64,000 nt of DNA from Pelodera strongyloides (lineage: Eukaryota; Nematoda; Chromadorea; Rhabditida; Rhabditidae), in the NCBI GenBank assembly GCA_036852015.1, contig JAANDG010000063.1, forward strand, positions 334,107 to 398,106, in the 5' to 3' direction. Position numbers and translations under genes: made by a program. Shown one piece after another: positions 35,856 to 47,960 of this stretch (its first letter is position 1; each line of letters begins with the position of its first letter). The notes under the pieces are model-generated. The model saw only the letters and a list, made by a program, of their open reading frames with translations. It did no database searches and was not told the DNA's origin.

Positions 35856-36841
35856 ATGAGCAGGCAGTTGAAAATATCCATTGGGACTTCGTGTAGACGC
35901 CAATTATCTGAACATTTACTACATTTTCCTCTCGAATCAGAAGTCACTATCAAGAAATTCTCCCCCACAACGAACGTACTTGTGGCGTCGAGTGTTACCG
36001 ACAGAGATTATCGGGTATTTCACTTTACTGTGCATTTGACCCCAATTGCACGAAACGCCTTTAATTTAAACCACATTTGAAGGGTCACTAGAAACCACAT
36101 AGTATTTTTATGTTTTTGTTTGGAAAATACTTCCTAGACTGCCTCGCAGAGGAGATATCAGGAAAAACTTAGTGAAAATGAGAGTATTGATCGACAGGAT
36201 CAACTAGGTAACATAAATGAATTGGCTGAAACTGCTTTCAGCAAGACACATTATAAAACAGTGCGCAAAATAGTGTTTAGCCATCTCACTTTTGTTACCT
36301 GGCTTTACGTCTTACCTATCGATACCGCCATTTTCGCTCCGTTTTCCCTGACATCTCCTCTAAGAGGGAGTCTAAAAGTATTTTCCGTATTATTTGCTTA
36401 CGTTGCCTTTGTATAATCAAGCTAAAAGATAAAAATGGGTGATTTCATCCATTTAAAGTGGTATGTTATCAATTCAAGTGTTTTCCCGCTTTTTTAAAAA
36501 ATACAAAAAGGTTTACAGAATGCTGTCTCACTGGGAATTGCAATAGTATCGGTAAAATTCCTGGAATCGCTTCACAATTCCCTACACGATGAAAACTTCA
36601 CAATCGACTCCTTCTCGGTAAGCGCAACTTGTTTTATATATGTATATTTTATGAGTATCTTATTGTTAGTGTCAACCTTCGTTTCGTTCGAGCAATTTGT
36701 AGAGCACACTATAGATTTATTCATGCTCTTTGTCCAAAATGCTCCAGTTTCAGAGCTACTTCCGACTAGTTTTTTTGAACACTTTTTTGAATGTTGTTAT
36801 CTTTAAATGATGGGAAAGTGTATAAAAAAGACTGTAAATTT

Positions 36842-36883
<42 letters not shown>

Positions 36884-39800
36884 TTAAATTTTGAATTCTG
36901 CTCCCGATAACGGGACGCAGAAAATTTGAATTTTGTGACTAATGCTCAGGAAACAAATAGACAAATATTGAGCAACTAAAAAATAGACATCAATTTTTTT
37001 TTAGCTCGATGAATATAAACTTCCTAAGTTTCAAGGACTCGTTATTTTCCTTGCTGGATTCGCTGAAGTCCAACAAATGACCTATTTGATTCAGGCAAAT
37101 GGTCCGTTTTTCATTATACAACAACCTAACCCTTGGCATATTGGTTCTGCCGGTAGTGTGGCTGCCATCAAGACAACATACATGTGCTTGACGTTGAAAT
37201 TTCACAATATGTTTGGCCGTACAACCTGTTCCTTACAGTGTAAAGATATTATTTGCAGGCGGTAAGGTAACGTATCATCCTGAGAGGGCCACACATGTTG
37301 TGGTTGAAGATGGAAATCTCTTCACTCCACTTAATGACACTCAACTTTGTGTCAATCCGAGGGTAACAGCGTTGTTCGTATATCGATCCTGATTGCTATT
37401 TACCTTAGTAAAACAGAATATTGATTGGAAACATTGGAATTAATATAGTTTGTTACAGTGGCTTGCTGAGAGTTGTGTTCTTGGATGGTGTGCGAATGAA
37501 AGGAACTTCAAAGTCGAGGGCCCAGTTTCGCGTCTGCAAAGAAGGGATGCGACTAGAAGGTTACCTGATAGGGTCAAGAAACCTCCAGGAAGGTAATACC
37601 TATCCTTCATCCCTGCGAAATGCTTGAATTTCGGCTTCCTGTCATTTTAGCATGGGCTTATACTGACTTATTTAGCATTCGAAGGATTCTGACCGGAAAG
37701 AACAATAAAACAGGTAATCGATTTATTAAGTACTTTTTTTTACTTCCTCATAAATATACTTCCCCATTTTGTTTTAATTTAATGTAGTTTCTCACATAAA
37801 TTCAGGAATGCAAAAGTACAAACGTTACAACCTAGCTCGCGAGTTGTACGAAAACGAAGTGAACACTCTGCGAACGTTGGATTTGTTGATAAGAGTAAGC
37901 AGCACTTTGCGAAAGAAATTCAAAAACTGAACTTTTATCGCACTTTCCTGTCGGATTTTCCCCATTTTTGCCGCATGCAATTAATATTGAAATTTTTCAG
38001 GTAAAGCGGGAGAATCGTTACCTAACAGAGCACCAGGGAGAGCTCATTTTCGGTAACTTCCCAGCACTACATATTGTGCACTCCAGAATAGTGGAAAAGT
38101 TGGGGAAAGTGGTTTTGGACTGGACGGATGATAGCGTTGTAGGAAATGTAAGTTGTAACCCGCATCTTGTAAATAACAGCTCGTTTTAAAATTTAGAAAT
38201 TTATTTAGTAAATTGAACGATATTTCTTGTTTGTTTATGCTATTTTACGTGCAATTCCTAAGAAAATAAAAAATCTAGCTTTTTATGATGATTAAATACT
38301 AAAGTAAATTCTAATATTCCACAAGGACTAAATGGCATAATGTTTTTGCTAATCTCTGCTAAACTACCAATCTAATTTTTTTTTACCAAATCACCCATTT
38401 TTTCCTGCTAATTCCATTGTAGATCTTCATCGAAGAGATGGATATAATCGAAAAGGCATATATACCCTACCTATTTGGATTGGAAGTCGCACAGGAAGCT
38501 CTCAAGGAATGTCGGAAAACAAACCTGAAGTTCAAGACATATGTCGAGGTTGGGTTATAGTGTTCTCTTTATCTCTGAAGGCCGTCGTACTGACGAGACC
38601 CCCACCATGGCAAAAGTCCTCGTATACGACAGGGGTCGAAACGGGATTCCATATGCATATATGGGCCATACTTTTCTCTTGACTTTCAGTTCATGTACAT
38701 TTTTGTACAGTTCTTTCCTTTATTTCACTAAAACTAGTTAGTGTAAGGAAAAGGTAATAATATATGCAGATTAGTTTTTTTTTTTTTTGAAAAATAACTT
38801 TACACTTCAGGAAAAGGAGCGATCCCACATGTTCGCAAAAAACAAGCTAGACTACCTCCTCGTTGCACCATATCAAGAGCTCACCAGTCGATTGAACGTT
38901 CTGATTAAAGGTGATCTTAGTCAGTCAGCCGACTTTGTGTTTTTTTGTTTGTGGCTCTTACTTGTTACATGCAGCATGGCGTTTGTATAGTTAAAACAAC
39001 TACTTGCAGAAATTCTGAAGTACACGGACGACTCCATGTCCGACTATCAGCCACTCAACAGTGCAGTCGACGGGATCGCCCAAATACTAAAGTTAGTAAC
39101 ATTAATATATTCTGTGCACAATGTTAGTTCCCAATGAAATTTGACCAGCATCTTAACTAATTCTATTTCAGTAAGGCCAATGAATTTAAGAAGCGCAATG
39201 TGAACAATGAGAAGATTTACAAGCAGATATATGGTCTACCGGTAGGGATTTTGCCATATTATTGTCTACGTATAATGTTCTGATTGACTGTTAGCTAGTC
39301 GCAAGCTAATCAAAAATATTTAGGCTTTTGTGCCTTCTACTGGTCGTCTGTTCATTTCGAAGATGTCTCTCTACTCCTTGGGCGGAACAGGAGAGTGGTG
39401 CAACCTTGCACGATACCTTCTGAATGCATATCTCTTTGACGACATACTCATTGTAAGCCATTCATCTAATAAGTACACAGACTACATATGGTAGACATTC
39501 GGTAGGCCGGGATACCAAAGTAGTGTACCCGTGATACCTGACAGCAAAGTGGACCAGTTTCTAGCATTGATTCTTATACAGGTGACCAGGTCTATGGATC
39601 GATCCATGTCATGCGTAAATCTCGCCTCAATCAATCAGAAGACAACAAGCAAAGACCAAAGATATGAAAAACACATTGTTGTACATCAGATTCGTCAAAT
39701 GCTGGAGGTGCTGACACAAGGTAAGTCAAAGAGAATAACAGTCTGAAGTGGTCCATTGACAGAATTGTTAATAAAAAACTGCAATAAAACAAATCCAGTT

Positions 39801-40853
39801 CAATTTTCCTTTCAGACCAAAATCCTGTGTATGTGATCACAATTCGGGGTGAATTTGGAGACGACGAATGGTTGTGGGAAGGACAGGAATCAGTGGATGA
39901 GGCACGCCAGTTCGCACAATCAATCATACAAGAAGTGTGCTTTAAGATATTATATACCAGTGACTGGTGTGGTGGTGGAAGCTACGTTTTCGACAAATTA
40001 TTAAAATGGAAACCTAGGTTAATGCGAGTGCGCCGGAGAGAAATTTTGCACTCGAGAGAGTGAACTACAATCAATTAGAGGATGAGAGGAAAGAGCATCT
40101 CAGGAGACTGGCCTCATTCAGAGGGTGAGTCGAGCTATCTTGTTAATATTTTTATTCTAATTATTCTAATTAGAATTCTAGTTAAGTATCCTAATGTTCT
40201 CATAAGACACGTGTTGTTCGTTGCCTTAATTCAGCTACCCCTATTCTTTCCTAATTTAGATTCAACACATCAGTGCTATCTGATGCAGAGAATTCGCCAC
40301 TGAAGAAGCTCCGATCGTATTCACAACGGTTACGCCTACGAGGAAAGGAAAACACGGTGGTAAAACGAGCGCAAACTGCACCAGCAAACTACAACACATC
40401 GAGCAATTATCTAGTAAGCTTGACTCGAATAGTTAATATAGTTTACTGATATATAAAATTGATATTTATAATCGATACTGAATGGAAAGATGTTGTTATT
40501 TGCAGAGGCAATCTCAATCGGTCACAATGCTCGCGTCGAATTCGAGTTCCTCAAACAATGCTGCGAGGCTGCGGGAACAAAGCATACCGAGGGAGGAGAG
40601 GAGCAATACAACAAGGAGTCTTTATATTGCAAATCAATCTGGGTTAGTTCCGAACAAATTGAAGAGATAAGAATAGAAAAGGGGTTGTTTGAAAGCTGAA
40701 GTTACCCATTTCAGAACTCACATGTCGCCAGACACGTCAACCTCAACGGAAGGAGAGACAGAAGAGCGGATGGACCCTTACTCTCAAGTTAGATACTTCT
40801 CGCCATTGAGGAACTTAAACAAGGGACGTCCGATCAATACAATCATAAACTGA
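35856..40853 (+). CDS. ect-2: RhoGEF of the ECT-2 family (BRCT-DH-PH), 20 exons
   Basis: ECT2/Pebble/LET-21 activates RhoA at the cell equator for cytokinesis and in cortical polarity. Exons: 35856-36014, 36138-36260, 36519-36617, 37005-37101, 37259-37362, 37459-37592, 37676-37713, 37806-37894, 38001-38147, 38423-38548, 38811-38910, 39010-39091, 39172-39241, 39324-39452, 39582-39720, 39816-39934, 40018-40124, 40260-40413, 40506-40642, 40715-40853 (2292 nt, 763 aa). NAVSLGIAIVSVKFLESLH matches the end of BRCT1. PKFQGLVIFLAGFAE to WLAESCVLGWC (about 133-205) is BRCT2. DH spans about 258-445 (NLARELYENEVNTLRTLDLL; LLVAPYQELTSRLNVLIKEI). PH spans about 460-585, and the tail is basic and Ser-rich. 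The ATG follows TTTTTTCAG|A. Exons 1-2 are the weakest: much of BRCT1 is not seen, and the length is below that of known relatives, so an exon may be missed between 36260 and 36519. Confidence 0.88.
36844..36880 (+). repeat. A37 homopolymer in an ect-2 intron
   Basis: Thirty-seven consecutive A in the intron between exons 36617 and 37005. Confidence 0.95.
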
Positions 40854-40875
40854 CGGGTAAAATGTCAACGTGTAG

Positions 40876-40881
40876 AATAAA
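40876..40881 (+). terminator. Likely polyadenylation signal of the ect-2-like gene
   Basis: AATAAA 22 bases after the TGA, followed by a T-rich stretch. Confidence 0.6.
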
Positions 40882-41147
40882 TCTCCATAGAGATTGTTTT
40901 TGTGTTCTTCGTTTTTAGATGAAACTTGGTCACCACATGGTCACGAAGAGGTCACCAAATGGGTTGGCCCACGAAAAAAAAACAGTGAACCTTCACCAAA
41001 TGGGTTCACCCATTTTCCATGAAAAAGAACATTATTAATAATAGCAGTGTTTTGTATCCACGTGGATCATTTCTTCTTCTGGGTGGTCACACAACGAACA
41101 TAACAATACCCTAGATGAACGTCATGTATGACAGACTCCGAGAAAAA

Positions 41148-41153
41148 TTTATT
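41148..41153 (-). terminator. Likely polyadenylation signal of the reductase gene
   Basis: AATAAA on the minus strand 19 bases after the TAG stop, followed by a T-rich run. Confidence 0.65.
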
Positions 41154-41172
41154 CACATAAATGAGTTACTAT

Positions 41173-41599
41173 CTACAGATTTATGACACTGTCCTTTGAA
41201 TACTCCAATGATTCCAAAACGGCTGCCGCGTTGGTATGAAATCCTCGGGGCCCACAAACGAATACCAGCAAGTCCGAACTTGGAGCCGGGAAACACTGCT
41301 GTATCATATTGTTGTTGACTCTGAAGAAATTTATAAAATACCTGGTGCTTCCTCAACTTCTTTTTCTTCACAAGAACAATCTATGTTTTGCCCTGTATCA
41401 CATTAAATAAAATAAAAAAACCTACCGTCCAACAGAGTGTCTCCATTCAGGATGAGGATCTCGACTAACTGTATAAAAAACCCTTAGTCTCTCGTCAGAA
41501 GCCAGCTCATCGAGATATTCTCTGGAAATAATAAAATTACCAAAACGGAACTTATGTAGGAAGTCATGCTTTCTTTAAATATTGTGAAGACCAAAGGAA

Positions 41600-41655
<56 letters not shown>

Positions 41656-43242
41656 TAAGAGGGAGAGATGAAGTGAGAGATGGCGAGAGAGAGAGAGAGA
41701 CAGTGTGGAGTAATAGGGAGAGATGAAGTGAGAGATGGCGAGAGAGGGAGAGAGAGATAATGATTCTGAATGTCATACTTCAGAAAGACGTCCACCGATG
41801 TGCTGTTTGCGAACAAAAGTTTAATATTTGTCTGGTCATTGGGTTCCGACAATATCCTATGAATGATCTGTAAAAGGCGAACATTATAAATAGAGTTACA
41901 TACTCCAATAACTGGCCATACCGCCGAACTAACAACTGAATATTCAGTTATTTACTGGAGAACAAAGTATTCGTTGCCAGATAAAATCAAACAATGTTGC
42001 AGATAACAAATTAACAAATGAATACCTGAAGCATTGGTGTGATTCCACTTCCGCCTGCAAGGAGTGCCAATTGCTTTACTGTTTTTACTGTCCTTTCTCC
42101 CCTCTGTTTGATAGACCATTGTTGGTTTCCCAGATACTGGGATTGACCTGTTGGCCCACGCACCAACACCTAAATGTTTCAGTTCTCCATCAGCACAATC
42201 TTTGGTCATAAACTGTCGTTTGGGTCGCTCCATAGCACACGTATCAGTTATTTGCTATTTTGAATACGTATGTATAATAGCACACTGCGGCGAGAAGTAT
42301 ACCAATATCTTAAACGAACAAAAAAATACCTTTTCACCGTTAGGTAAGGAATCCAAATAACGGGTCATTAATCCTCCCTTAGGCTGCTCGGGAGTGGGAT
42401 TGTAGACCTAAATGATAACGAGTTGTTAATGCCGCAGCTACGAGCACGCCCTTGAACCGTTAAAGCTCTATGAAACTGCACTGAATTGGTAAATTAAATA
42501 AGCATATAACTTAAGAAATAGAACAGTCCTTCCCCTAGAGACACCACAAAGAAAAAGGAACAGGAAACTGAAAACACGGACCTTTATGATAATTTCAAAG
42601 AAACCTTTAGTTGAGTAGAGAGTTATAGGAGTGTAGCTCTTGTGAACCATTTCCCCATTGATCTGCAACAAGAATTTCGGGCTGATTGTAAAATAATTTT
42701 TGCTAAAAATGTATGTCGAGCACACAAGAATAAGAATGCGTTTTTTTTATCTTGACGTATGTTATATAAAAGTAAGGCTTCCATGCACCTTTCCATCTAA
42801 CTGGGCTGCAACCACTTTCTGAATCTAGGAATAAGACTTATGAATAAATCACCTTCGAGTGATCAAGATACTCACCTCAGCGCTCAATTGTATATGATTT
42901 CCAGTGTTTAATCCCAGTCGCACATCAGAAGGTAGACCAAATCGCAACTTGACAACATTCTTTCCCAGCACCTCTTTTGAAACCAATTCCACTTCATAAC
43001 GTTGCGATGGATCCTTTAGGAAAACCTAAAAACCGTATGCTTAGCTGTTGTGCCAAAGAAAAGCTCTAGGCAAATAGACGGTTGGTCGACTCTTGTAATA
43101 ATAAATGAATTGTGCATTTTGTTCTACGACCTGTAGACAGTTACGAATTTTTTAACATGACACATACCTTATCTCTTTTCAAGAATAAGTAGGTGAAAGC
43201 AGCCGTTGCGACAGCCAGACCCAGACCGATCAGGTCTTCCAT
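41173..43242 (-). CDS. NADH-cytochrome b5 reductase, divergent, 9 exons
   Basis: The family passes electrons from NADH through FAD to cytochrome b5 at ER or mitochondrial membranes. Exons: 43168-43242, 42876-43025, 42789-42818, 42582-42662, 42330-42407, 42026-42169, 41779-41867, 41426-41521, 41173-41320 (891 nt, 296 aa, normal length). Residues 3-20 (DLIGLGLAVATAAFTYLF) are a membrane anchor. The FAD-binding domain contains KSYTPIT (93-99), where the family has Arg-x-Tyr-Thr, and GGLMTRYLDSL. The NADH domain has LLAGGSGITPMLQIIHRIL (about 174-192) and VFVCGPRGFHT (267-277), where CGPPPM is usual. The product ends SVINL with no aromatic C-terminus. The lysine and CGPRGF changes may alter cofactor affinity. 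Within the family it could be close to C. elegans hpo-19 relatives; I did not assign a symbol. It converges with the ect-2-like gene. Confidence 0.88.
41603..41757. repeat. GA microsatellite in a reductase intron
   Basis: A (GA)n tract at 41603-41652 is followed by two copies of a GTAAGAGGGAGAGATGAAGTG-like unit, AGGGAGAGATGAAGTGAGAG near 41660 and 41715. It lies in the intron between exons 41779 and 41521. Frames across it (41484-41852) are Ser/Leu artefacts. Confidence 0.95.
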
Positions 43243-44261
43243 ATTCCACTAAAAAGAGTCGATATTCAACAATACAAGATTAATTAACAGCGATAACGTT
43301 GATATACGACAGCACCCATATTGAACTAAAATTGTGGCAAGCCAACTATTTTTCAGTAAAACCACAGAAAAATCTCAACACTTCAACAAAATTCGATACA
43401 AGTTTAGATAACGGCTGAAATTGTGCGGAGCAGTGAAACGGTTAGCTCTCTTGTGTAAATATGGCAATAAATGAGCGAAATAAAAGAAGAAGAAGAGTTT
43501 CTCGGATCAAAGACTGCACGTCGTGACTTCCGTTCTCCATATGCCCATCGCTTATCCATTTTTGTCTGCGTCTAGACAGGTTGTAGCGTAGATGGACTGT
43601 ATCTCGTCTCTCTCTGTCCCTGTATCTCTCCATTTCCTCTCTCTCATTCTCTATTCTCCCTCTCTGTCTCTCTTCTTTTTTGACCGTCCTTCGCTCCTTA
43701 TAATAACACAAATTACCGATAATTTTCGCCCATAAATTTTCGCGGTTCAAATTTGGAAGATCAACAAGGTCACCGAATACTCCACAAGTTGAAGTGTTTA
43801 GAGTAGCGGAACGAAATACGGAAGTTGGAAATTGGAATGAATATTTTACCGAGCGATAGATAAAAAAACTGCGTATGGAATAAAAACATGCAAATGATTG
43901 TCACAAAGTAGTTCACGAACATTCGACTTGACACTCCCCTTTATTTAGCTTAAGCACTTTTAGCTAATAAGCAACTAGGTATAATTAAACAAATACATAA
44001 ACAAACACATCACTTCTGTAAAAAGAATATGTCAATACAATTCAGTTGAGAGATTGCTGACAACGAATTACGAATGGTTAATATTAAGCAAAATGAGTAA
44101 TATCTCAAGCTTAAGGCACACGTGTCTCATTTTTCATAGAGACACTCGCATTTTGTTGTTCTTGAAAAAATAGCCTGTTGTCTAAGATGATGTTGGAAAT
44201 TATCTTATAGAGATAAAGAAAATTCAAATTCCTATAATTGGCTCTGTATTTTCATAACATA

Positions 44262-44361
44262 GTACAGAAATGTAACATAGACAAGCAATCACAGAAATGT
44301 ATGTATCATTAAGTACAGAAATTAACATAGACAAGCAATCACAGAAATGTATGTATCATTA
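44262..44361. repeat. 50-bp tandem duplication
   Basis: AGTACAGAAATGTAACATAG followed by ACAAGCAATCACAGAAATGT occurs at 44261 and again from 44312 with one 2-bp deletion. Confidence 0.9.
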
Positions 44362-47300
44362 TGTACGTTTATATAGGTACGGAGAAAAACGAAAGGAAAA
44401 ACTTATGGTTAGTATACCGAAAAGATCATGTGACAAGAAAGTCACCATGTGTTAGTTCTTTGTCGATTATTTCCAGGTGGAAAAGTCGCAGAAATGTTCG
44501 CTTCTACGATATGGTTCGACTTTTAAGGAGATTTTCTTCAAATGGACACCCTTTATTCATAACATCTCCGTTCGTACTAAACCATGGATGTTTACTCCAA
44601 AATAAGAATTATATTTTCCCTGGGTTTTCTATCATACCCGCTTGAGCGGGAAGATCATATGGTCACTTTGTTTTTGGTCAAAACAGAATGTGTGCTAATT
44701 ATATGATAATTGTACATCTTTATATGACGACAGCAGGATAATTGCACATGATCGTATAAATCCTCATGATAATTGAGCGTGTTCCTATGACGTGTCTTAC
44801 GTGTGCTATTCAATTAACTTTGTGATTTATTAACACCATCTAGTCGTTCTCCTTGTGTTCAAGTCTTCATACAAATTCTTCGAACATACATTATTTGCAT
44901 CATCTTTCGAATAACAACCTCGTTGTATTTATTTAAAGGACCTAAAATCTAGCTATACAATACAAGTAGCAGGGCAAATAGTTCAAGGGTCCACTTCTAC
45001 AATACTACTCTGCTCGTTTCCTACTTTCCACAAACACAGTGCCTCATCATCGCTCACCCTAAATCCTCCTTTCCTCTGAGTCATTTCTCTCAATTCTCGA
45101 TGAAAGTCCTCTTTCTTCCGTCCACTATTTACATAGCGCATCCGTGTGTGGCGCGCGAAGTGCATGCACCGCCGATTGAGTCACGTTTTCCTTTCCCACC
45201 CATTCGGATACAAAAACCATCTAAAAATGTATGCACACGAGCATTAGACTCCATTAACCTTTGGTATCACAATGCTAATTTTTTTATGTAAAGTACAAGT
45301 TTACATATGTACTTAGGAAATGCGCAGAGTGGAAGTAGTCGCATGGATTTTTTGGTCTGCTACTGCCAGTATTGTTTTCATATTTCGTGGTTTGTTTATT
45401 CGTTCTTTCAATTTCATATGCGCTATTTGGTATGGAGTATTAAATATTATGTTGTTTTCCCTAAAGATATGTGTTCTATTCCTCAACATTCCTCATTAAC
45501 ACAGCCGGTTTTTGCAAATAACGGAGCTACCCAAATAACCTTCATAGTCTCTTGAAGCGGAATCAAAACAACCCTATCAATGAACTATTTTTTTTATAAT
45601 TGCATTGATTTATAGAAGATTATAGAAGATTCTAGTAAATGTTGCAACCTATTTACTTTGAATTTCATCACAAATTGTTTATATCCAGATATTTCGCATA
45701 AATAGACCGTCCGTTTGGTTGGATTTGCATATGCAAATGGTCGTCTCTTTTCACGGCGGAAGTGCTCGAGTGTTCCCCATTTTAAGTGTGTTTTTATTGT
45801 TCGCTTCGAAGACACTTAAAACGCGCCACACTCACTCAAACTTTTTGATCTTATAAAATTCATAAAATTAGAATAAAGAAAAAGTGTTTCATTTTTCAAA
45901 AATCCACAATTCACAAATGCACCGATGTCTCCCTATTTGCTTGCAGAAAAATTTAAGAATTTATATTTATTTTTCCATTTGTTGAAATATTTTTTATTTC
46001 CAGATTTTCCAAAAAGACACATATTCTCAACTAGGACAGACCTTCGTTTTTTTTATTACAACATTCATCATTCGATAACGGCTTGATGAAATTCCAACAA
46101 AAAAAGGTTGCCTTTTAAATGGAAAAGTGGCTTTCGTAGATCTAATCTTCCTTTATCTTGATGCCGCACAAAGCGGTGGTGAACACTTGAATTGCAACTA
46201 AAACATATAGAAAACATAAGTGGAACTGCTCTACGATTTACTTTCACTACTTTCACTGGTCTTTTCACTGAAGGAAAGAAGAGTTTCAAGCATCTTTTCT
46301 GACATTGCTTATGTTAATGGTCTGAAGTAGAGGCAAAACGAAGAGGATACAGGTTTTACTGTGTAAATTAGCTTCAATCCAACTCAACGACATTGGTACT
46401 GAGCGACTGAAAAATGACTGGATTTCAGCTTTCTATGATAACATGAAACGAAAGGAAAGTTTACTATGGTGTTTCCATGATAATGGCTTTCCCAAAATGT
46501 ACAGAAATCACATTTTTGTATTTGTTCTTACGGACTCAGTGTAATGCATATTATCTTTATTACTTTCCCAATTCCCCATTTTAATCTTAATCCATTTACG
46601 ACTACATTAAAAAAAATATTTCCACTTACATTTTGTTTTTACTATAACGCAGCCCCCGCTATCTGGTATGTACGTGTTTTGCCGCTACATATAAAATACA
46701 CGTGTTTCACGTGTGGAAACCCTTTCAACCAAACCGCTATCTGCGAGACATTTGTTTATTTTCCTCTCAAACCGTGCCCCGATTGATTCCAAAAATACCA
46801 TTTGGTCCCTCTCAAGGTTTTCGGTTTGCCCGTTTTATTGGATGTATTTGCGAGCACTCCACTTACTACGAGTTTTTACAAAGTTCTTTTTTTTTATTGA
46901 AAATGCTCGAGTGGATAAAATTTACGGAACCGTTTGTTTACATTTGAAGTGCTTGAGGTTTTTCGGCAAACTTTTTTCCTTTTTTAACATTTATTGCTAG
47001 AAAGCTTAAGTACTAACCTACTAGTTATGAATGAATTCGCAACAATAAAATAAAATAGTGACTGTAATTGAGATTCGCCTTTAAATACATTAGCTATTCA
47101 TAGCAGTAAATTTGTTAAGCACTTCCAATAGAAGTGTACGCAGTAAATTGATGTTCTCTAATATCAGGTCGTGCATAAATTTTCCTTTAGCTTTCCCTTG
47201 AAATTCGGCGCATCTCAGATTTCCAATTTCGGATGTGCATGGAGTAATTATGCAAACACTGTCTTCCACGCTTCCTACTATAACAGTAGTGTAATTTGTG

Positions 47301-47815
47301 ACTTCCAAACGTATAGTTTAGACTGGTAAGATGTAGATCATAAAGGTATATTGTCTGGGAGCACTTGTCTAAAGAATGTAAATCGAATTTTTTACGTACT
47401 TCGTTGAATCGCTTTGCACTTGCCCAATAAATAGTGGGCTGGCATGCGGCTCTAGATAGTTTGCTTTGCCCAGGCCTGCGTAATTCACAATGTGTGCAAA
47501 ACGCACTAACCAGCATTTCAAATAAAAAACCTCTCACAAGCCCACCCATTTTATTTGTATTCATATGCGAATTTAATAGCACTATTACGACTAAATATTC
47601 ACGTCAACACATGCCTGAACCAATAACCAAATGTGCATATTTATAAACGTCACGCGCTTTTTATTAAAAAAACTGCAATGTGTATGATAAATATTTATAA
47701 CGTTGAGCCATCAATTCGGTATTGAGTTGATTTTCTCATTGGTAATGAAGAACGGGTTTTAATTACAGTTTGCGTTACATGTTCTCTGGATAATAGTTTC
47801 ACGGATAGCTTTCTC

Positions 47816-47863
47816 TTTCTCTTCTCTCTCCCTCTCTCTCTCTCCCTCTCTCTCCCTCTCTCT

Positions 47864-47918
<55 letters not shown>

Positions 47919-47960
47919 TTCTCCTCTCTCTATTTTTCTATTTTTATCTCTCCATCTCTC
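47816..47960. repeat. CT microsatellite
   Basis: An impure (CT)n and TCTC tract of about 140 bases with a pure run near 47872-47910. Confidence 0.95.

Noticed and set aside
41484..41852. 122-codon Ser/Leu-rich frame
   Set aside because: Produced by the GA microsatellite in a reductase intron; it overlaps real exons on the same strand in another frame.
43442..43750. 102-codon Arg/Glu-rich frame
   Set aside because: Translation of a CT-rich tract; no exon borders.
47187..47582. 131-codon minus frame
   Set aside because: Longest frame in the gene-poor interval, but no recognisable motif, no splice borders and irregular composition; probably chance.
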